Shown here piece by piece: positions 18,001 to 28,398 of a stretch of DNA of 64,000 nt (positions are counted from its first letter, which is position 1; each line of letters starts with the position of its first letter). The notes below the pieces were generated by a model. It was given only the letters and a program-made list of their open reading frames with translations. It did not search any database and was not told the origin of the DNA. The stretch spans positions 1-64,000 of the forward strand of contig JBBRTB010000008.1 in the NCBI GenBank assembly GCA_038244815.1, given 5' to 3'. The stretch is from DASVHS01 sp038244815 (lineage in GTDB: Bacteria; Acidobacteriota; Thermoanaerobaculia; Gp7-AA8). A program made the translations under genes and the position numbers.

Positions 18001-19715
18001 CCGGCGCACAGTTCAGCGCCACGACGAACCGGCCGTGGATGACCGTCACACCGCCGGGGGGAACGGTTCCGGCGACCGGTCAGACGCTGACGGTGACATC
18101 GCAACCGTCCCAGATCGGTCCGGGCTCGAACCAGGGCGCCGTGCACCTCACGCTCTCCGGCGGATCGAGCGGCAGGCTGGAGACGCAGTCGAACAAGCCG
18201 GCCACCGTGCCGATCTCGGTCAGCCTGGTCACCCCGGTCGCGCCGGACACGACGGCCACGCCGTTGCCCACGTCGCTCATCATTCCGGCCATCGCTCACG
18301 GTCCGGGGGCCAACAACTCGCTGTTCGAATCCGACATCCGCGTGGCCAACGTGTCGTCGCAGGCGATGAAATACCTCATCAACTTCACTCCGACCGCGAC
18401 CGACGGCACACAAACCGGCACGACCACGACGATTCAGATCGATCCCGGCGCATCGACCGCGCTCAACGACATCCTGTCGACGTTCTTCGGGACTCCAGCC
18501 AGCGGCGGTGCCAGCGGCATGCTGGAGATCCGCCCGCTCACTGACAGCTCGTCGTCGCCGAGTCTCTTCAGCGTCGTTCCGGACAACCTCTTCACGACCG
18601 TGGCCTCGAGCCGCACCTACAACATCACGTCCGCGGGAACGTTCGGCCAGTTCATCCCGGCCATTCCGTTCTCGCAGTTCGCCGGCAAGGGCAGCACGCT
18701 CTCGCTGCAGCAGATCGCCGAGTCGGCCGCCTACCGAACCAACTTCGGTCTCGTCGAAGCCTCGGGCGCACCCGCCAGCGTCATGCTGCACGTCTTCGAC
18801 AAGAGCGGCACTCTCCTCGCCGACATTCCGGAGTCGCTGCTGCCTTCGGAGCATCTCCAGCTCAACGGGCTGCTTTCCGCGAACGGCATTGCTCTCGATG
18901 ACGGCCGCATCGAGGTCGAAGTCCTGTCCGACACCGGAAAGGTATCGGCGTATGCGTCGGTGGTCGACAACCGCACGAACGATCCGCTGCTCGTCTCCCC
19001 GGTCCTCAAGGGCTCGGTGAATGCAAGCCGCTACGTGATTCCCGGCGTCGCCTACACGAACACGATCGCGAACTGGCGCACCGACGCGCGTCTGTACAAC
19101 TCCGCGGCCACCAGCGTCACGGCCACGCTCACCTACTATCCGCAGACCGGCAGCAGCGACATGACGCCCGTCGTGCGCACGGCCGCGATCGCAGCGGGCG
19201 AGACGAAGGATCTCGACAACATCCTCAACACCACGTTCGGCGTGACCGAGACCAATGCCGGCGGCTCCGTCCTCATCACCACCACGGATACGAGCAGCAT
19301 CATCGCCAGCGCGCGCACGTATGCGCTCGTGGACAACGGCGGCACGATCGGCCAGTTCGTTCCCGCGGTCACGGTCGCGGACTCGGTGGGCGCCGGCGAA
19401 CGCTCGTTGCAGCTCCTTCAGCTGGAGAGCTCCGACGGCTTTCGCACAAATATCGGTCTGGTCGAGACCAGCGGCAACAGCGCCACGGCCGAGGTGTCGC
19501 TGGTGCTGCCCGACTCGAAGCTGACACCGGTGATCTCGGTCCCGCTGGCGGCGAACGAGTTCTTGCAGTTCCCGTTGTCGAGCTTCGGCATCGCCAATCC
19601 GCTGTACAACGCGCGCGTGTCCGTGCGCGTCGTCGACGGCAGCGGCAGAGTCAGTGCTTACGGATCTCTGATCGACAACGTGAGCCAGGATCCCGCGTAC
19701 GTTCCGGCGCAGTAG
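15027..19715 (+). CDS. Giant secreted modular protein: Ig-like, Cys-paired fibronectin-like repeats and a duplicated C-terminal module
   Basis: The 1562-residue protein has a signal peptide (about 1-23, ending VQAQS). Then come two putative-Ig domains (about 24-205; SGSIPPGLRIISDRLKGTP and TLPPGLGFLNQTLTGTP). Seven repeats of about 95 residues follow (about 205-860), each with PVTFSWT...GA..Y and W(Y/F)V(E/D)A...C, carrying one Cys near each end, so one disulfide per repeat is likely. Next are a fibronectin-like domain (about 865-960) and a BACON-like segment (RPWMTVTPPGGT). The C-terminus is two tandem copies of a 220-250-residue module (IIPAIAHG... / VIPGVAYT..., each with GQF(I/V)PA and YRTNFGLVE or FRTNIGLVE). 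No membrane anchor or sortase motif is visible. It is probably a surface or extracellular adhesion or binding protein; this is inference. Confidence 0.88.
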   Translation: MKRYILAVTLFAATLSVTAVQAQSCPAIDVSPSVFPDATLNIAYTQGLSATGGASPYAYGVSSGSIPPGLRIISDRLKGTPTSAGTYSFTIIAIDVNACLGNRAYTMKVINPANSCQPVTLSPSVIPSAVTGRLYGTKFTAFSATSTSFTFAFQGTLPPGLGFLNQTLTGTPNKPGVYEFDIVATDTAPAHCAGTQHYELTVVPAGCPEDVVSVFSPPSNANFDASQSILFAWTAVPGATRYEVLVSSDNGATFKTAATTPNGSTTSSAITLGPGKYLGVVRTIFSTNCDTRSALARFTVGGTACGTTPPTPMAPKNNDVSSDTSVTFAWTTVPNATSYEVFTSLNDGPFTDIGGTGGTSLTRLLQPGTIDWYVEARFATCAAVRSATTRFTVAPAQCGSGAISPQSPANGATVSSPVTFSWTGISGASAYRIWAGVDGKAAINVARVTTTTATVPLMSGAIDWYVEALFANCPSVVSPHAQFTVPRAAACGTAAPVLVSPIDTDVTSPVTFHWNAASGAVAYHLWIAATGDAFAGAGLTAGTQLTQALASGSYSWYVDAIAAGCPPVSSPAANFRIPETANCSGQAPVILTPANNASQTSPVTFTWTPASGATEYRVFASVDGGAVKLVGRNDDPTLTTAMPPGTISWFVEAAFDGCPGTHSQPSRFTVPQATNCPQVKPVLLSPANGASGTVSPVTFNWTPVAGAVRYIVIVRAARGAAAAIGDTTATQIQRDVPVGDLEWWVIALGSGCNGVVSDHNKFKVPDPAGCDSRRPHPLAPADDASDVASPVHFAWTKSANAKSYRLFAAINGDEPALVATTTSNEISVPMPAGNVRWSVEAVFDSCPALFSALNHVRVAGASTTCQAPSRPVAYVVAQVLSGTDYNVRWTGVPNASVYELQEATAGSFANAATTTVTAVSAHFTRTASTAPVPYFYRVRAVSACSDDRSGWSRVAATRVIPPDTVATRERATADLATENPVVQTIAIGPESAGAQFSATTNRPWMTVTPPGGTVPATGQTLTVTSQPSQIGPGSNQGAVHLTLSGGSSGRLETQSNKPATVPISVSLVTPVAPDTTATPLPTSLIIPAIAHGPGANNSLFESDIRVANVSSQAMKYLINFTPTATDGTQTGTTTTIQIDPGASTALNDILSTFFGTPASGGASGMLEIRPLTDSSSSPSLFSVVPDNLFTTVASSRTYNITSAGTFGQFIPAIPFSQFAGKGSTLSLQQIAESAAYRTNFGLVEASGAPASVMLHVFDKSGTLLADIPESLLPSEHLQLNGLLSANGIALDDGRIEVEVLSDTGKVSAYASVVDNRTNDPLLVSPVLKGSVNASRYVIPGVAYTNTIANWRTDARLYNSAATSVTATLTYYPQTGSSDMTPVVRTAAIAAGETKDLDNILNTTFGVTETNAGGSVLITTTDTSSIIASARTYALVDNGGTIGQFVPAVTVADSVGAGERSLQLLQLESSDGFRTNIGLVETSGNSATAEVSLVLPDSKLTPVISVPLAANEFLQFPLSSFGIANPLYNARVSVRVVDGSGRVSAYGSLIDNVSQDPAYVPAQ

Positions 19716-19744
19716 CGCGGATGCCGGCGTGTACGAACTATTCG

Positions 19745-19750
19745 TATAAT
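19745..19750 (+). promoter_or_regulatory. -10 box of the lpd operon
   Basis: A consensus TATAAT, 135 bp before the lpd start, gives a long leader that contains the inverted heptamer hairpin. Confidence 0.6.
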
Positions 19751-19763
19751 GCCGGGCCGGATT

Positions 19764-19861
19764 CGGTGCTGGGTGCTGGTACTCGGTGCTGGGTGCTCGG
19801 AGTCTGAGACGCGAGCGGCGGCTCGTGACTTCCGAGAACCGAGCACCCAGCACCCGGCACG
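19764..19861 (+). repeat. Inverted heptamer arrays forming a hairpin in the lpd leader
   Basis: Units of GGTGCTS (cggtgct, gggtgct, ...) at 19764-19800 are mirrored by their complements (gagcacc, cagcacc, ...) at about 19832-19861. The core stem is an exact 16-bp match, 19785-19800 with 19839-19854. An inner pair, cgagc/gctcg, lies in the loop. It falls between the TATAAT and the lpd start. Confidence 0.8.
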
Positions 19862-19884
19862 AACACAGAGTCAAGGGAGGTCAA

Positions 19885-21285
19885 TTGGCAGATCAGCAAT
19901 ACGACGTCGTGGTGATTGGTAGCGGGCCGGGCGGATACGTCGCCGGCATCCGGGCCGGACAGCTTGGTCTGAAAGTCGCCGTCATCGAGAAAGATCCGTT
20001 CCTCGGCGGCACGTGCACGCATCGTGGCTGTATCCCGACGAAGGCGCTCCTCGCCAACGCCGAGGTGTGGGAGAAGATCCAGAAATCGAAGGAATTCGGC
20101 ATCACCGTCGGTGATGTGAAGCTCGACTTCAAGGCCGGCCAGGACCGCAAGCAGGCTGTCGTCGACAAAAACGCCAAAGGCATCGAGTTCCTCTTCAAGA
20201 AGAACAAGGTCGACCGCATCACCGGTTTCGGACGTCTCACCGGAAACGGGGTCGTGGAAGTGCAGGGTGAAGGCGCAGTGCAAAAGCTCACCGCGAAGGA
20301 CATCATCCTGGCCATGGGTTCGACGCCGAAGGACCTGCCGCACATCAAGACCGACGGCAAGCGCATCATCAACTCCGATCACATCCTCAAGCTGACGGAG
20401 GTCCCGAAGTCGATGCTCGTCATCGGCGCCGGCGCGGTGGGCTGTGAATTCGCGTCCATCTTCTCGCGCTTCGGCACGAAGACCACGATCGTCGAGGTCA
20501 TGCCGCAACTGCTTCCGCTCGAAGACGAAGAGGTGGCCAAGGAATTCACGCGCAACTTCAAGAAGAAGGGCATCGACGCCTACACGGATGCGAAGGTCAT
20601 TTCCTGCGAGGTGACCGGCAACGGAGTCAAGTCGGTCATCGAAGCGAAAGGAAAGCAGCAGACCATCGAGACCGAGATCGTGCTCTCCGCCACGGGCCGG
20701 CGCGCGGTTCTCGAGAACTGCGGGCTGAACAAGACCAAAGTGCAGGTCGATCAGCGCGGCATGGTCACAGTCGATCAGTTCATGCGCACGGCCGAGCCGC
20801 ACGTCTATGCCATCGGCGACATCGTTCCGACGCCGTGGCTCGCCCACGTCGCATCAGCCGAGGGGATTCTGGCGGTCGAGCACATGAAGGGGCTCGATCC
20901 GCGGCCACTCAACTACGACCACGTCCCGAACTGCACGTACACCGACCCTGAGGTGGCGTCGGTCGGACTCACGGAGAAAAAGGCCAAAGAGCGCGGCTAC
21001 GACGTCAAGATCGGCAAGTTCCCGTTCACCGCGAACGCGAAGGCACGCATCATCGGCGAATCCGGCGGCCTCGTGAAGATCGTGGCCGACAAGAAATACG
21101 ACGAGCTTCTGGGCGTGCACATCTGCGGGCCGCATGCGACCGAGATCATCGTGGAGGGGTGCGCCGCGCTCGAGCTCGAGGCCACCGCCGAGTCGCTCGC
21201 CAGGACCATGCACGCGCACCCCACGCTCTCCGAAGCGATCATGGAAGCGGCCGAAGACGTGGCCGGACACTCCATCCATCAGTGA
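19885..21285 (+). CDS. lpdA: Dihydrolipoamide dehydrogenase (E3)
   Basis: The 466-residue flavoenzyme reoxidises dihydrolipoamide on E2, producing NADH. It has the FAD-binding GSGPGGYVAGIRAGQLG, the redox disulfide in GGTCTHRGCIPTKALL, the NAD-binding GAGAVGCEFASIFSRFG, and the dimer-interface HAHPTLSEAI with its catalytic His. I set the start at the TTG at 19885: GGGAGG lies directly upstream and homology begins at DQQYDVVVIG. A longer open frame upstream crosses the repeat hairpin and reads as noise. It leads the E3-E1alpha-E1beta operon. Confidence 0.95.
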   Translation: MADQQYDVVVIGSGPGGYVAGIRAGQLGLKVAVIEKDPFLGGTCTHRGCIPTKALLANAEVWEKIQKSKEFGITVGDVKLDFKAGQDRKQAVVDKNAKGIEFLFKKNKVDRITGFGRLTGNGVVEVQGEGAVQKLTAKDIILAMGSTPKDLPHIKTDGKRIINSDHILKLTEVPKSMLVIGAGAVGCEFASIFSRFGTKTTIVEVMPQLLPLEDEEVAKEFTRNFKKKGIDAYTDAKVISCEVTGNGVKSVIEAKGKQQTIETEIVLSATGRRAVLENCGLNKTKVQVDQRGMVTVDQFMRTAEPHVYAIGDIVPTPWLAHVASAEGILAVEHMKGLDPRPLNYDHVPNCTYTDPEVASVGLTEKKAKERGYDVKIGKFPFTANAKARIIGESGGLVKIVADKKYDELLGVHICGPHATEIIVEGCAALELEATAESLARTMHAHPTLSEAIMEAAEDVAGHSIHQ

Positions 21286-22304
21286 CCGCCGAGATCACGC
21301 CCACGACGAACACGCACGGCCTCTCGAACGACGAGCTGCTGGAGATCGATTACTACCTGCGTCTCACGCGCTCCCTCGAGGAGCGCATCGTGGCGCTGTT
21401 CCGGCAGTCGAAAGTCATCGGTGGGTTGTACCGCTCGCTCGGCCAGGAAGGTGAATCGGTCGCCGCGGCGTACGCGCTCGACTACGACAAGGGCGACGTC
21501 GTCCAGCCGCTCATCCGCAATCTCGGCGCTGTTCTGGTGGCCGGCGCGAAACCGGTCGAGATCATCCGGCAGTACATGGCCAAAGGCGACAGCCCCACGC
21601 GCGGCCGCGAGCTCAACATTCACTTCGGCAATCCGGCCAGGGACGGCTTCATCGGCCAGATCTCCATGCTCGGCGACATGATCCCGGTCATGGCCGGCAT
21701 CGCTCTGGCCGGCCGCATGCAGAAGAAGAACCTCGTGGCCCTCGGATTCATCGGCGACGGCGGCTCGTCGACCGGCGCGTTCTGGGAAGGGATGAACTTC
21801 GCCACCGTGCAGAAGCTGCCGATGGTCGTGGTCATCGAAGACAATGGATTCGCCTACTCGACGCCGACCTCGAAGCAGAGCGCGGTGAAGACACTCGCCG
21901 ACAAAGCCCTCGGCGTCGGCTGCTTCGGCGAGACCGTCGACGGCAACGACGTGCTGGCCACATATGGCGCGGTCCGCCGCGCTGTCGAGCGGGCGCGTCG
22001 CGGCGACGGCGTCACGCTCGTCGAGGTGAAGACCTTCCGGTTGAAAGGCCACGCCGAGCACGACAACGCCTCCTATGTCCCGCCCGAGCTTCTGGCGGAG
22101 TGGCAGGCCAGGGACCCGCTGCCGCGTTTCGAGCGGGTGCTGTTGGAGATGGGCCTGGCCACGAAGGAGACGATCGACGCCGTCCAGCAGCGCGTCAAGC
22201 AGGAAGTCGACGCCGCCACCGACGAAGCGGAGAAATCGCCCATGCCCGACGGCGCCGATGCCGGGAAAGGTCTTTTCAAGGGGGACGGATACTGGAACGA
22301 GTGA
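21282..22304 (+). CDS. 2-oxoacid dehydrogenase E1 component, alpha subunit
   Basis: The 340-residue thiamine-diphosphate subunit decarboxylates a 2-oxo acid (pyruvate or a branched-chain 2-oxo acid). The TPP motif is clear: GDGGSSTGAFWEGMNFA ... DNGFAYSTP. RGRELNIHF resembles the phosphorylation-loop region but a regulatory kinase is not expected in bacteria. The GTG at 21282 overlaps the lpd stop (GTGA), so translation is coupled; the family start around LLEIDYYLRLTRSLEE supports it. Pyruvate versus branched-chain specificity cannot be settled by eye. The acyl-CoA dehydrogenase at 1903 mildly favours branched-chain. Confidence 0.92.
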   Translation: MTAEITPTTNTHGLSNDELLEIDYYLRLTRSLEERIVALFRQSKVIGGLYRSLGQEGESVAAAYALDYDKGDVVQPLIRNLGAVLVAGAKPVEIIRQYMAKGDSPTRGRELNIHFGNPARDGFIGQISMLGDMIPVMAGIALAGRMQKKNLVALGFIGDGGSSTGAFWEGMNFATVQKLPMVVVIEDNGFAYSTPTSKQSAVKTLADKALGVGCFGETVDGNDVLATYGAVRRAVERARRGDGVTLVEVKTFRLKGHAEHDNASYVPPELLAEWQARDPLPRFERVLLEMGLATKETIDAVQQRVKQEVDAATDEAEKSPMPDGADAGKGLFKGDGYWNE

Positions 22305-22336
22305 GATCAGAGACTGATCTCATCGCCACGTCTGCC

Positions 22337-23311
<975 letters not shown>

Positions 23312-23384
23312 GGTGGCGTGTCCGCAAAGACTTTCTATTCCCGACGCACACACCAGATAATACCGGCGTATTAGGAGATGCCTT

Positions 23385-23849
23385 ATGCGAAAGCTTGCTT
23401 TGTTTGCCACCGTCCTCGCCCTGATCTCGGTTCCCGTTCTCGCCGACGCCACCGCCGATGCCAGGAAACTTCAGGAAGCGTTTGCGAAGGCGTTCAACTC
23501 CGGCGACCAGAAAGCGATCGTTGCCATGTATGCGGACGACGCTCGCGTCGTATGGCCCGGTGCCGGCGAAGAGGGAAAAGGGAAGGCGGCCATCGCCGGT
23601 CTGGTCAAGGCGATGATGCAAATGAATTCCGGTGCCACGCTCGAGCTCAAGTCGATCGAGGCGATTCCTCTCGGCAACGGCTATGTCGCCACGGTCTGCC
23701 GTTGGGAAGAGTCGGCGAAGGGGCCGGACGGGAAGACGGAGATCTTTCAGATCCGCTCGACCGAACTGCTGCGCAAGGCCGGCAGCAGGATGCTCTACGT
23801 CGTCGATCACGCTTCGATCGGCCTGCCGCCGCCGGAAGCGAGTCACTGA
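23385..23849 (+). CDS. Secreted NTF2-like (DUF4440/SnoaL-type) protein
   Basis: The 154-residue protein has a signal peptide (MRKLALFATVLALISVPVLA) and one NTF2-like domain: ADARKLQEAFAKAFNSGDQKAIVAMYADDARVVWPGAGEEGKGKAAI, then a beta-rich part (YVATVCRWEESAKGPDG). This fold binds small ligands or acts as an accessory domain; the role is not predictable. AGGAG precedes the ATG, and GATAAT at 23356-23361 is a likely -10 box. It is inserted between E1 beta and E2 and probably transcribed on its own. Confidence 0.82.
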   Translation: MRKLALFATVLALISVPVLADATADARKLQEAFAKAFNSGDQKAIVAMYADDARVVWPGAGEEGKGKAAIAGLVKAMMQMNSGATLELKSIEAIPLGNGYVATVCRWEESAKGPDGKTEIFQIRSTELLRKAGSRMLYVVDHASIGLPPPEASH

Positions 23850-23854
23850 CTCCC

Positions 23855-23995
23855 GTCATTCCGAGCCGCGTCAGACGGCGAGGAATCCGGGTGGTGGAGT
23901 CCACCCGCCCAGATTCCTCGCGCTCTCCACCGCTCGGAATGACTCCTTCCCGTCATTCCGAGCCGCGTTAGACGGCGAGGAATCTGGGTGGGGGG
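23855..23995. repeat. Palindromic interspersed repeat: full copy 2 and half copy 3
   Basis: 23855-23943 is a full palindrome with ends gtcattccgag and ctcggaatgac, like 3101-3192. 23952-23995 repeats only its left arm (gtcattccgagccgcgttag...gaggaatctgggtggg). The rest of the gap before E2 (23996-24117) holds no other recognisable feature except the ribosome site. Confidence 0.8.
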
Positions 23996-24117
23996 CAGCG
24001 ATCTACGGCTCCAGCGGCAGCGAGGTCTCCGCGACCCTTCGCCGCACGAAACGGAACAAAGGTTGCTGAGTTGTCTCGTTTGCATTAAAAAGCCCTCCGT
24101 TAGGAGTTCTACGAATC

Positions 24118-25413
<1,296 letters not shown>

Positions 25414-25560
25414 GCTACGCGCGTCCTTCCGCCGGTTCTGACCCTCCTCTTCGCGTTCGCTGCCGGTGCGCAGTCAATCCCTGCCATCCCGAAGGTCACC
25501 GGCGGCCGCGGGCTCCATCGCACCACCGACATCCCGCTTCCCTCGCCGAAGCAACCGTGG

Positions 25561-27267
25561 GTGCGCGCACGCTCTCCACACTTTCTGACGCTGAGCGGCG
25601 CCGGTGAGCGGCAGACGCGCGAGATTCTCGACGAGCTGGAGACGCTGGCCGCGGCGCTGCGTCAGGTCGACAGGCGGTTTGCCGCGAAAGGCGCTGAGAC
25701 ACACCTGATCCTCTTCGGCCGTTCGCGCGACGCCGAGCCGTACTTCGATCTCCTGGTGGGACGGCCGAAGACACCGGGCGCCTTCGTTGTGAACGCCGAG
25801 GGCACGGGGACGATGCTCATCGACGGCGCGCGGACCGACGCCGGCCGCACGGTGTTCCACGAGCTGGTGCACAACCTCTTCGCCAACAGCGGGACGCATC
25901 TGCCTCTGTGGCTCGAAGAAGGGATGGCCGACTTCTTCAGCACGGCGGTCGTGAATCGGAACTACGTGCGCATCGGTACGCGCATCAAAGAACACTACGC
26001 CATGCTGCGCACCCGTTCACTGATTCCGCTGGCGCAGCTCTTCGAAGTGCAATCGGGGAGCGAGACCGGCGCGAGCGGTTACTTCTACTCAGAGTCGTAT
26101 GCGGTCGTGGACTGGATGATGCGCGCGAACACCGCCTCGTTCTACCGGTTCCTCGACGACGTCGATCGTGGGATGCCGGCGCTCGATGCCCTGCGGCGCG
26201 ACTTCGGCGTCGATCCGGGCATCGTCGAGCGCAACATCCTCGGCTCCCAGCTCCGGCCTCCGGCGCGACTGACGCTGCACGTCGACGGCGATCGTGCCGT
26301 GACCACGACGGAGTCCATCGACGGTGACGCCGCAGTCATCGAGCTCGCCACTTTCCTCGGCGGATTCGAGGCCACGCGGCAGGACGCCGAGCGCTTTCTG
26401 GACAGCGTGCTCGCGAACGATCCCCACAGCGGCCCCGCCGCGGCGGCGAAGGCGCGAATGCGCGCAAAGGAGCGTCGCTACGACGAGGCGTCGAAGCTGT
26501 ACGAACAGGCGCTGCTGCTGATGCCCGGCCACACCGGTGTCGCGCTCAGTTTCGCCGAGTCCCTCCTCGGCAATGCCATCGGTCCGTTCAGCGGGACCGT
26601 AGAGATCGAGAGCGATGCGCAGCCGCGATTCCGCCGCGCCCGTCAGCTCGCGGTCACGGCGCTTGCAAACGGCGCTGACCCGGAGCGCGCGAACGCGGTG
26701 ATCGGAACGAGTTACCTTGCCGAAACCAGCTTCGCGCCCGGCATCGATGCGTTGCGGCGCGCACACGCGCTGCAGCCGGCCCGCGACGACGTGGCGCTGA
26801 ATCTCTACGCTCTGCTGATCCGGGACGGCGATTTCGACGAAGCCGATCGTCTGTACACGGAGATCTCCGCGGCCGCAAAGACGCCGCAGGCCATCCTCGC
26901 CGCGCGCGCCGTCTTCGTGCGCGAACAACTCGCTCTCACCAACCGGCTCATCCAGCAGAACCGCATGGCCGACGCCATGGCGGTCGTCCGGAAGCTCCTC
27001 GACGTCACGCCCGACGCAGGCGCGAAGGCGGACCTGCAGCGCCAGCTCGACCATCTCCGCGAGATCGACGACGCCAACAGACAGATCGTCGCCTACAACG
27101 AAGCCGTCGCCGCCGCAAACCGCGGCGAGGTGACCCGCGCGCTGGAGATCGTCGATCGTCTGCTCGAAACCGCCACCGAGGCCGCGGTGGTCCGCGACGC
27201 CATCGCTCTCAGGAAAAGCCTGGAGAAACGGCTCCGGGGAATGCGCCGCTCCCGGGGCGCGCTATAG
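25561..27267 (+). CDS. Gluzincin-type metallopeptidase with TPR tail
   Basis: The 568-residue protein has a zinc-peptidase motif at about 95-125: FHELVHNLFA ... LPLWLEEGMADFFST, in which HExxH and the downstream Glu are present. TPR-like helices fill about 280-560 (AAAAKARMRAKERRYDEASKLYEQALLLMPGH). The GTG at 25561 is the first standard start. The same frame is open upstream to the E2 stop and reads VLPPVLTLLFAFAAGAQS, a convincing signal peptide, but contains no ATG, GTG or TTG. The protein is therefore probably exported, with a non-standard start or a sequence error. Substrate unknown. Confidence 0.78.
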   Translation: MRARSPHFLTLSGAGERQTREILDELETLAAALRQVDRRFAAKGAETHLILFGRSRDAEPYFDLLVGRPKTPGAFVVNAEGTGTMLIDGARTDAGRTVFHELVHNLFANSGTHLPLWLEEGMADFFSTAVVNRNYVRIGTRIKEHYAMLRTRSLIPLAQLFEVQSGSETGASGYFYSESYAVVDWMMRANTASFYRFLDDVDRGMPALDALRRDFGVDPGIVERNILGSQLRPPARLTLHVDGDRAVTTTESIDGDAAVIELATFLGGFEATRQDAERFLDSVLANDPHSGPAAAAKARMRAKERRYDEASKLYEQALLLMPGHTGVALSFAESLLGNAIGPFSGTVEIESDAQPRFRRARQLAVTALANGADPERANAVIGTSYLAETSFAPGIDALRRAHALQPARDDVALNLYALLIRDGDFDEADRLYTEISAAAKTPQAILAARAVFVREQLALTNRLIQQNRMADAMAVVRKLLDVTPDAGAKADLQRQLDHLREIDDANRQIVAYNEAVAAANRGEVTRALEIVDRLLETATEAAVVRDAIALRKSLEKRLRGMRRSRGAL

Positions 27268-27276
27268 CGACTGCCG

Positions 27277-28398
27277 ATGCGCCGCGTCGATCTTCATCAG
27301 CTCCATCTCGTCACGTACGAGAACGGGATGAAGCTTCAGCAGAAGCTGGCCGAGATGCGCCAGCGCGACGAGGTCAGCGATCAATTGCTACTGCTCGAGC
27401 ACCCGCCCGTCATCACGCTCGGCCGCGGCGGCGATGCTGCGAACCTCCTGGCCTCGCCCGACATTCTGCGCCGCGAGCGCGTCCGCTATTTCGAGACCAC
27501 GCGCGGCGGCGACATCACCTATCACGGCCCCGGCCAGATCGTCGGCTACCCCATCGTGCACCTCGGCGAAGGCAGCCGCGACGTGCGCAGGTACGTGACG
27601 AAGCTCGAAGACGTGCTGATCCGCACGGTCGCCGATTACGGCATCGTGGCCACGCGCGAGGAAGGCAAGCGCGGAATCTTTGTCGGCAACAACAAGATCG
27701 CCGCCATCGGCGTCCGCATCGCCCGATGGGTCACCTCGCATGGATGGGCGCTCAACGTGAACACGAATCTCGATCACTTCCGCCTGATCACTCCGTGCGG
27801 CCTGCAAGGAACAGGCGTGACCTCGATCGCACGCGAGATCGGTTATCCGGTCGACATCAACGAGGTGCGCAACGTTCTGGCGAAGAAGTTCGGCGAGGTG
27901 TTCGAGCGCCATGTCGTCCCGCGCCACGAGAGCATCCGCCTGGTCAAGGTGATCGTCCACGACCGTGACCGCGTGCTGCTGCTGCACCGCCGTCCCGAGC
28001 GCGGGGGTTTCTGGCAGCCCATCACCGGCTCGATCGAGGACGGCGAGTCGCCCGACGATACCGCCCGCCGCGAGATCATCGAGGAAACCGGGCAAACCGG
28101 AGAGCCTCAGGCTCTCGGCCTGACCCAGTCGTTCATGATCGAGTCACAGTACCTGGCCACGCTGATGCCCGTGCCGATCATCGCCAGCGAAGTCGGATTC
28201 ACCGCTGCGTTCGACTCGCGACTGCCGATCCGCCTCGACCAGGATGAGCACGATGAATACGGATGGTTCACCTTTGGCGAGGCCTATGAAAAGATCCAGT
28301 GGACCGATGACCGCGAGGCTTTGGAAGTCGTAGAGCGGAGCGACCTGACTAACCTCGAGGCAGCCCGGCAACCCGGCGACCCGGCAACCCGAACATGA
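27277..28398 (+). CDS. lipB: Octanoyltransferase LipB fused to a NUDIX hydrolase
   Basis: Residues 1-215 are LipB, which moves octanoate from acyl-carrier protein to lipoyl domains: RGGDITYHGPGQIVGYP, the Lys in GNNKIAAIGV and the catalytic Cys in ITPCGLQGTGVTS. Residues 220-350 form a NUDIX hydrolase with a complete Nudix box (G5xE7xREUxEExGU) in GSIEDGESPDDTARREIIEE, preceded by LLLHRRPERGGFWQPITG as in dihydroneopterin-triphosphatase types. LipB alone is about 215 residues, so this is a true fusion with no stop between. The tail RQPGDPATRT is encoded by an octamer array. The stop overlaps lipA (ATGA). Confidence 0.92.
   Translation: MRRVDLHQLHLVTYENGMKLQQKLAEMRQRDEVSDQLLLLEHPPVITLGRGGDAANLLASPDILRRERVRYFETTRGGDITYHGPGQIVGYPIVHLGEGSRDVRRYVTKLEDVLIRTVADYGIVATREEGKRGIFVGNNKIAAIGVRIARWVTSHGWALNVNTNLDHFRLITPCGLQGTGVTSIAREIGYPVDINEVRNVLAKKFGEVFERHVVPRHESIRLVKVIVHDRDRVLLLHRRPERGGFWQPITGSIEDGESPDDTARREIIEETGQTGEPQALGLTQSFMIESQYLATLMPVPIIASEVGFTAAFDSRLPIRLDQDEHDEYGWFTFGEAYEKIQWTDDREALEVVERSDLTNLEAARQPGDPATRT
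28361..28392 (+). repeat. Octamer tandem array at the end of lipB-NUDIX, four units of CAACCCGG
   Basis: cagcccgg, caacccgg, cgacccgg, caacccga, encoding the C-terminal RQPGDPATRT. The same octamer occurs inside tilS at 50282-50333. Confidence 0.85.

Noticed and set aside
16968..19874. A 968-codon open frame on the minus strand opposite the giant secreted protein
   Set aside because: Same GC-driven shadow; the plus strand has a signal peptide and clear repeats. It also crosses the lpd promoter.
21159..21281. A 41-codon N-terminal extension of E1 alpha overlapping lpd
   Set aside because: The extension reads as a shadow of lpd; E1 alpha homology begins after the GTG at 21282.
23996..24117. 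A riboswitch or conserved leader before E2
   Set aside because: Only a ribosome site and an A-rich stretch are visible; no conserved motif was recognised.
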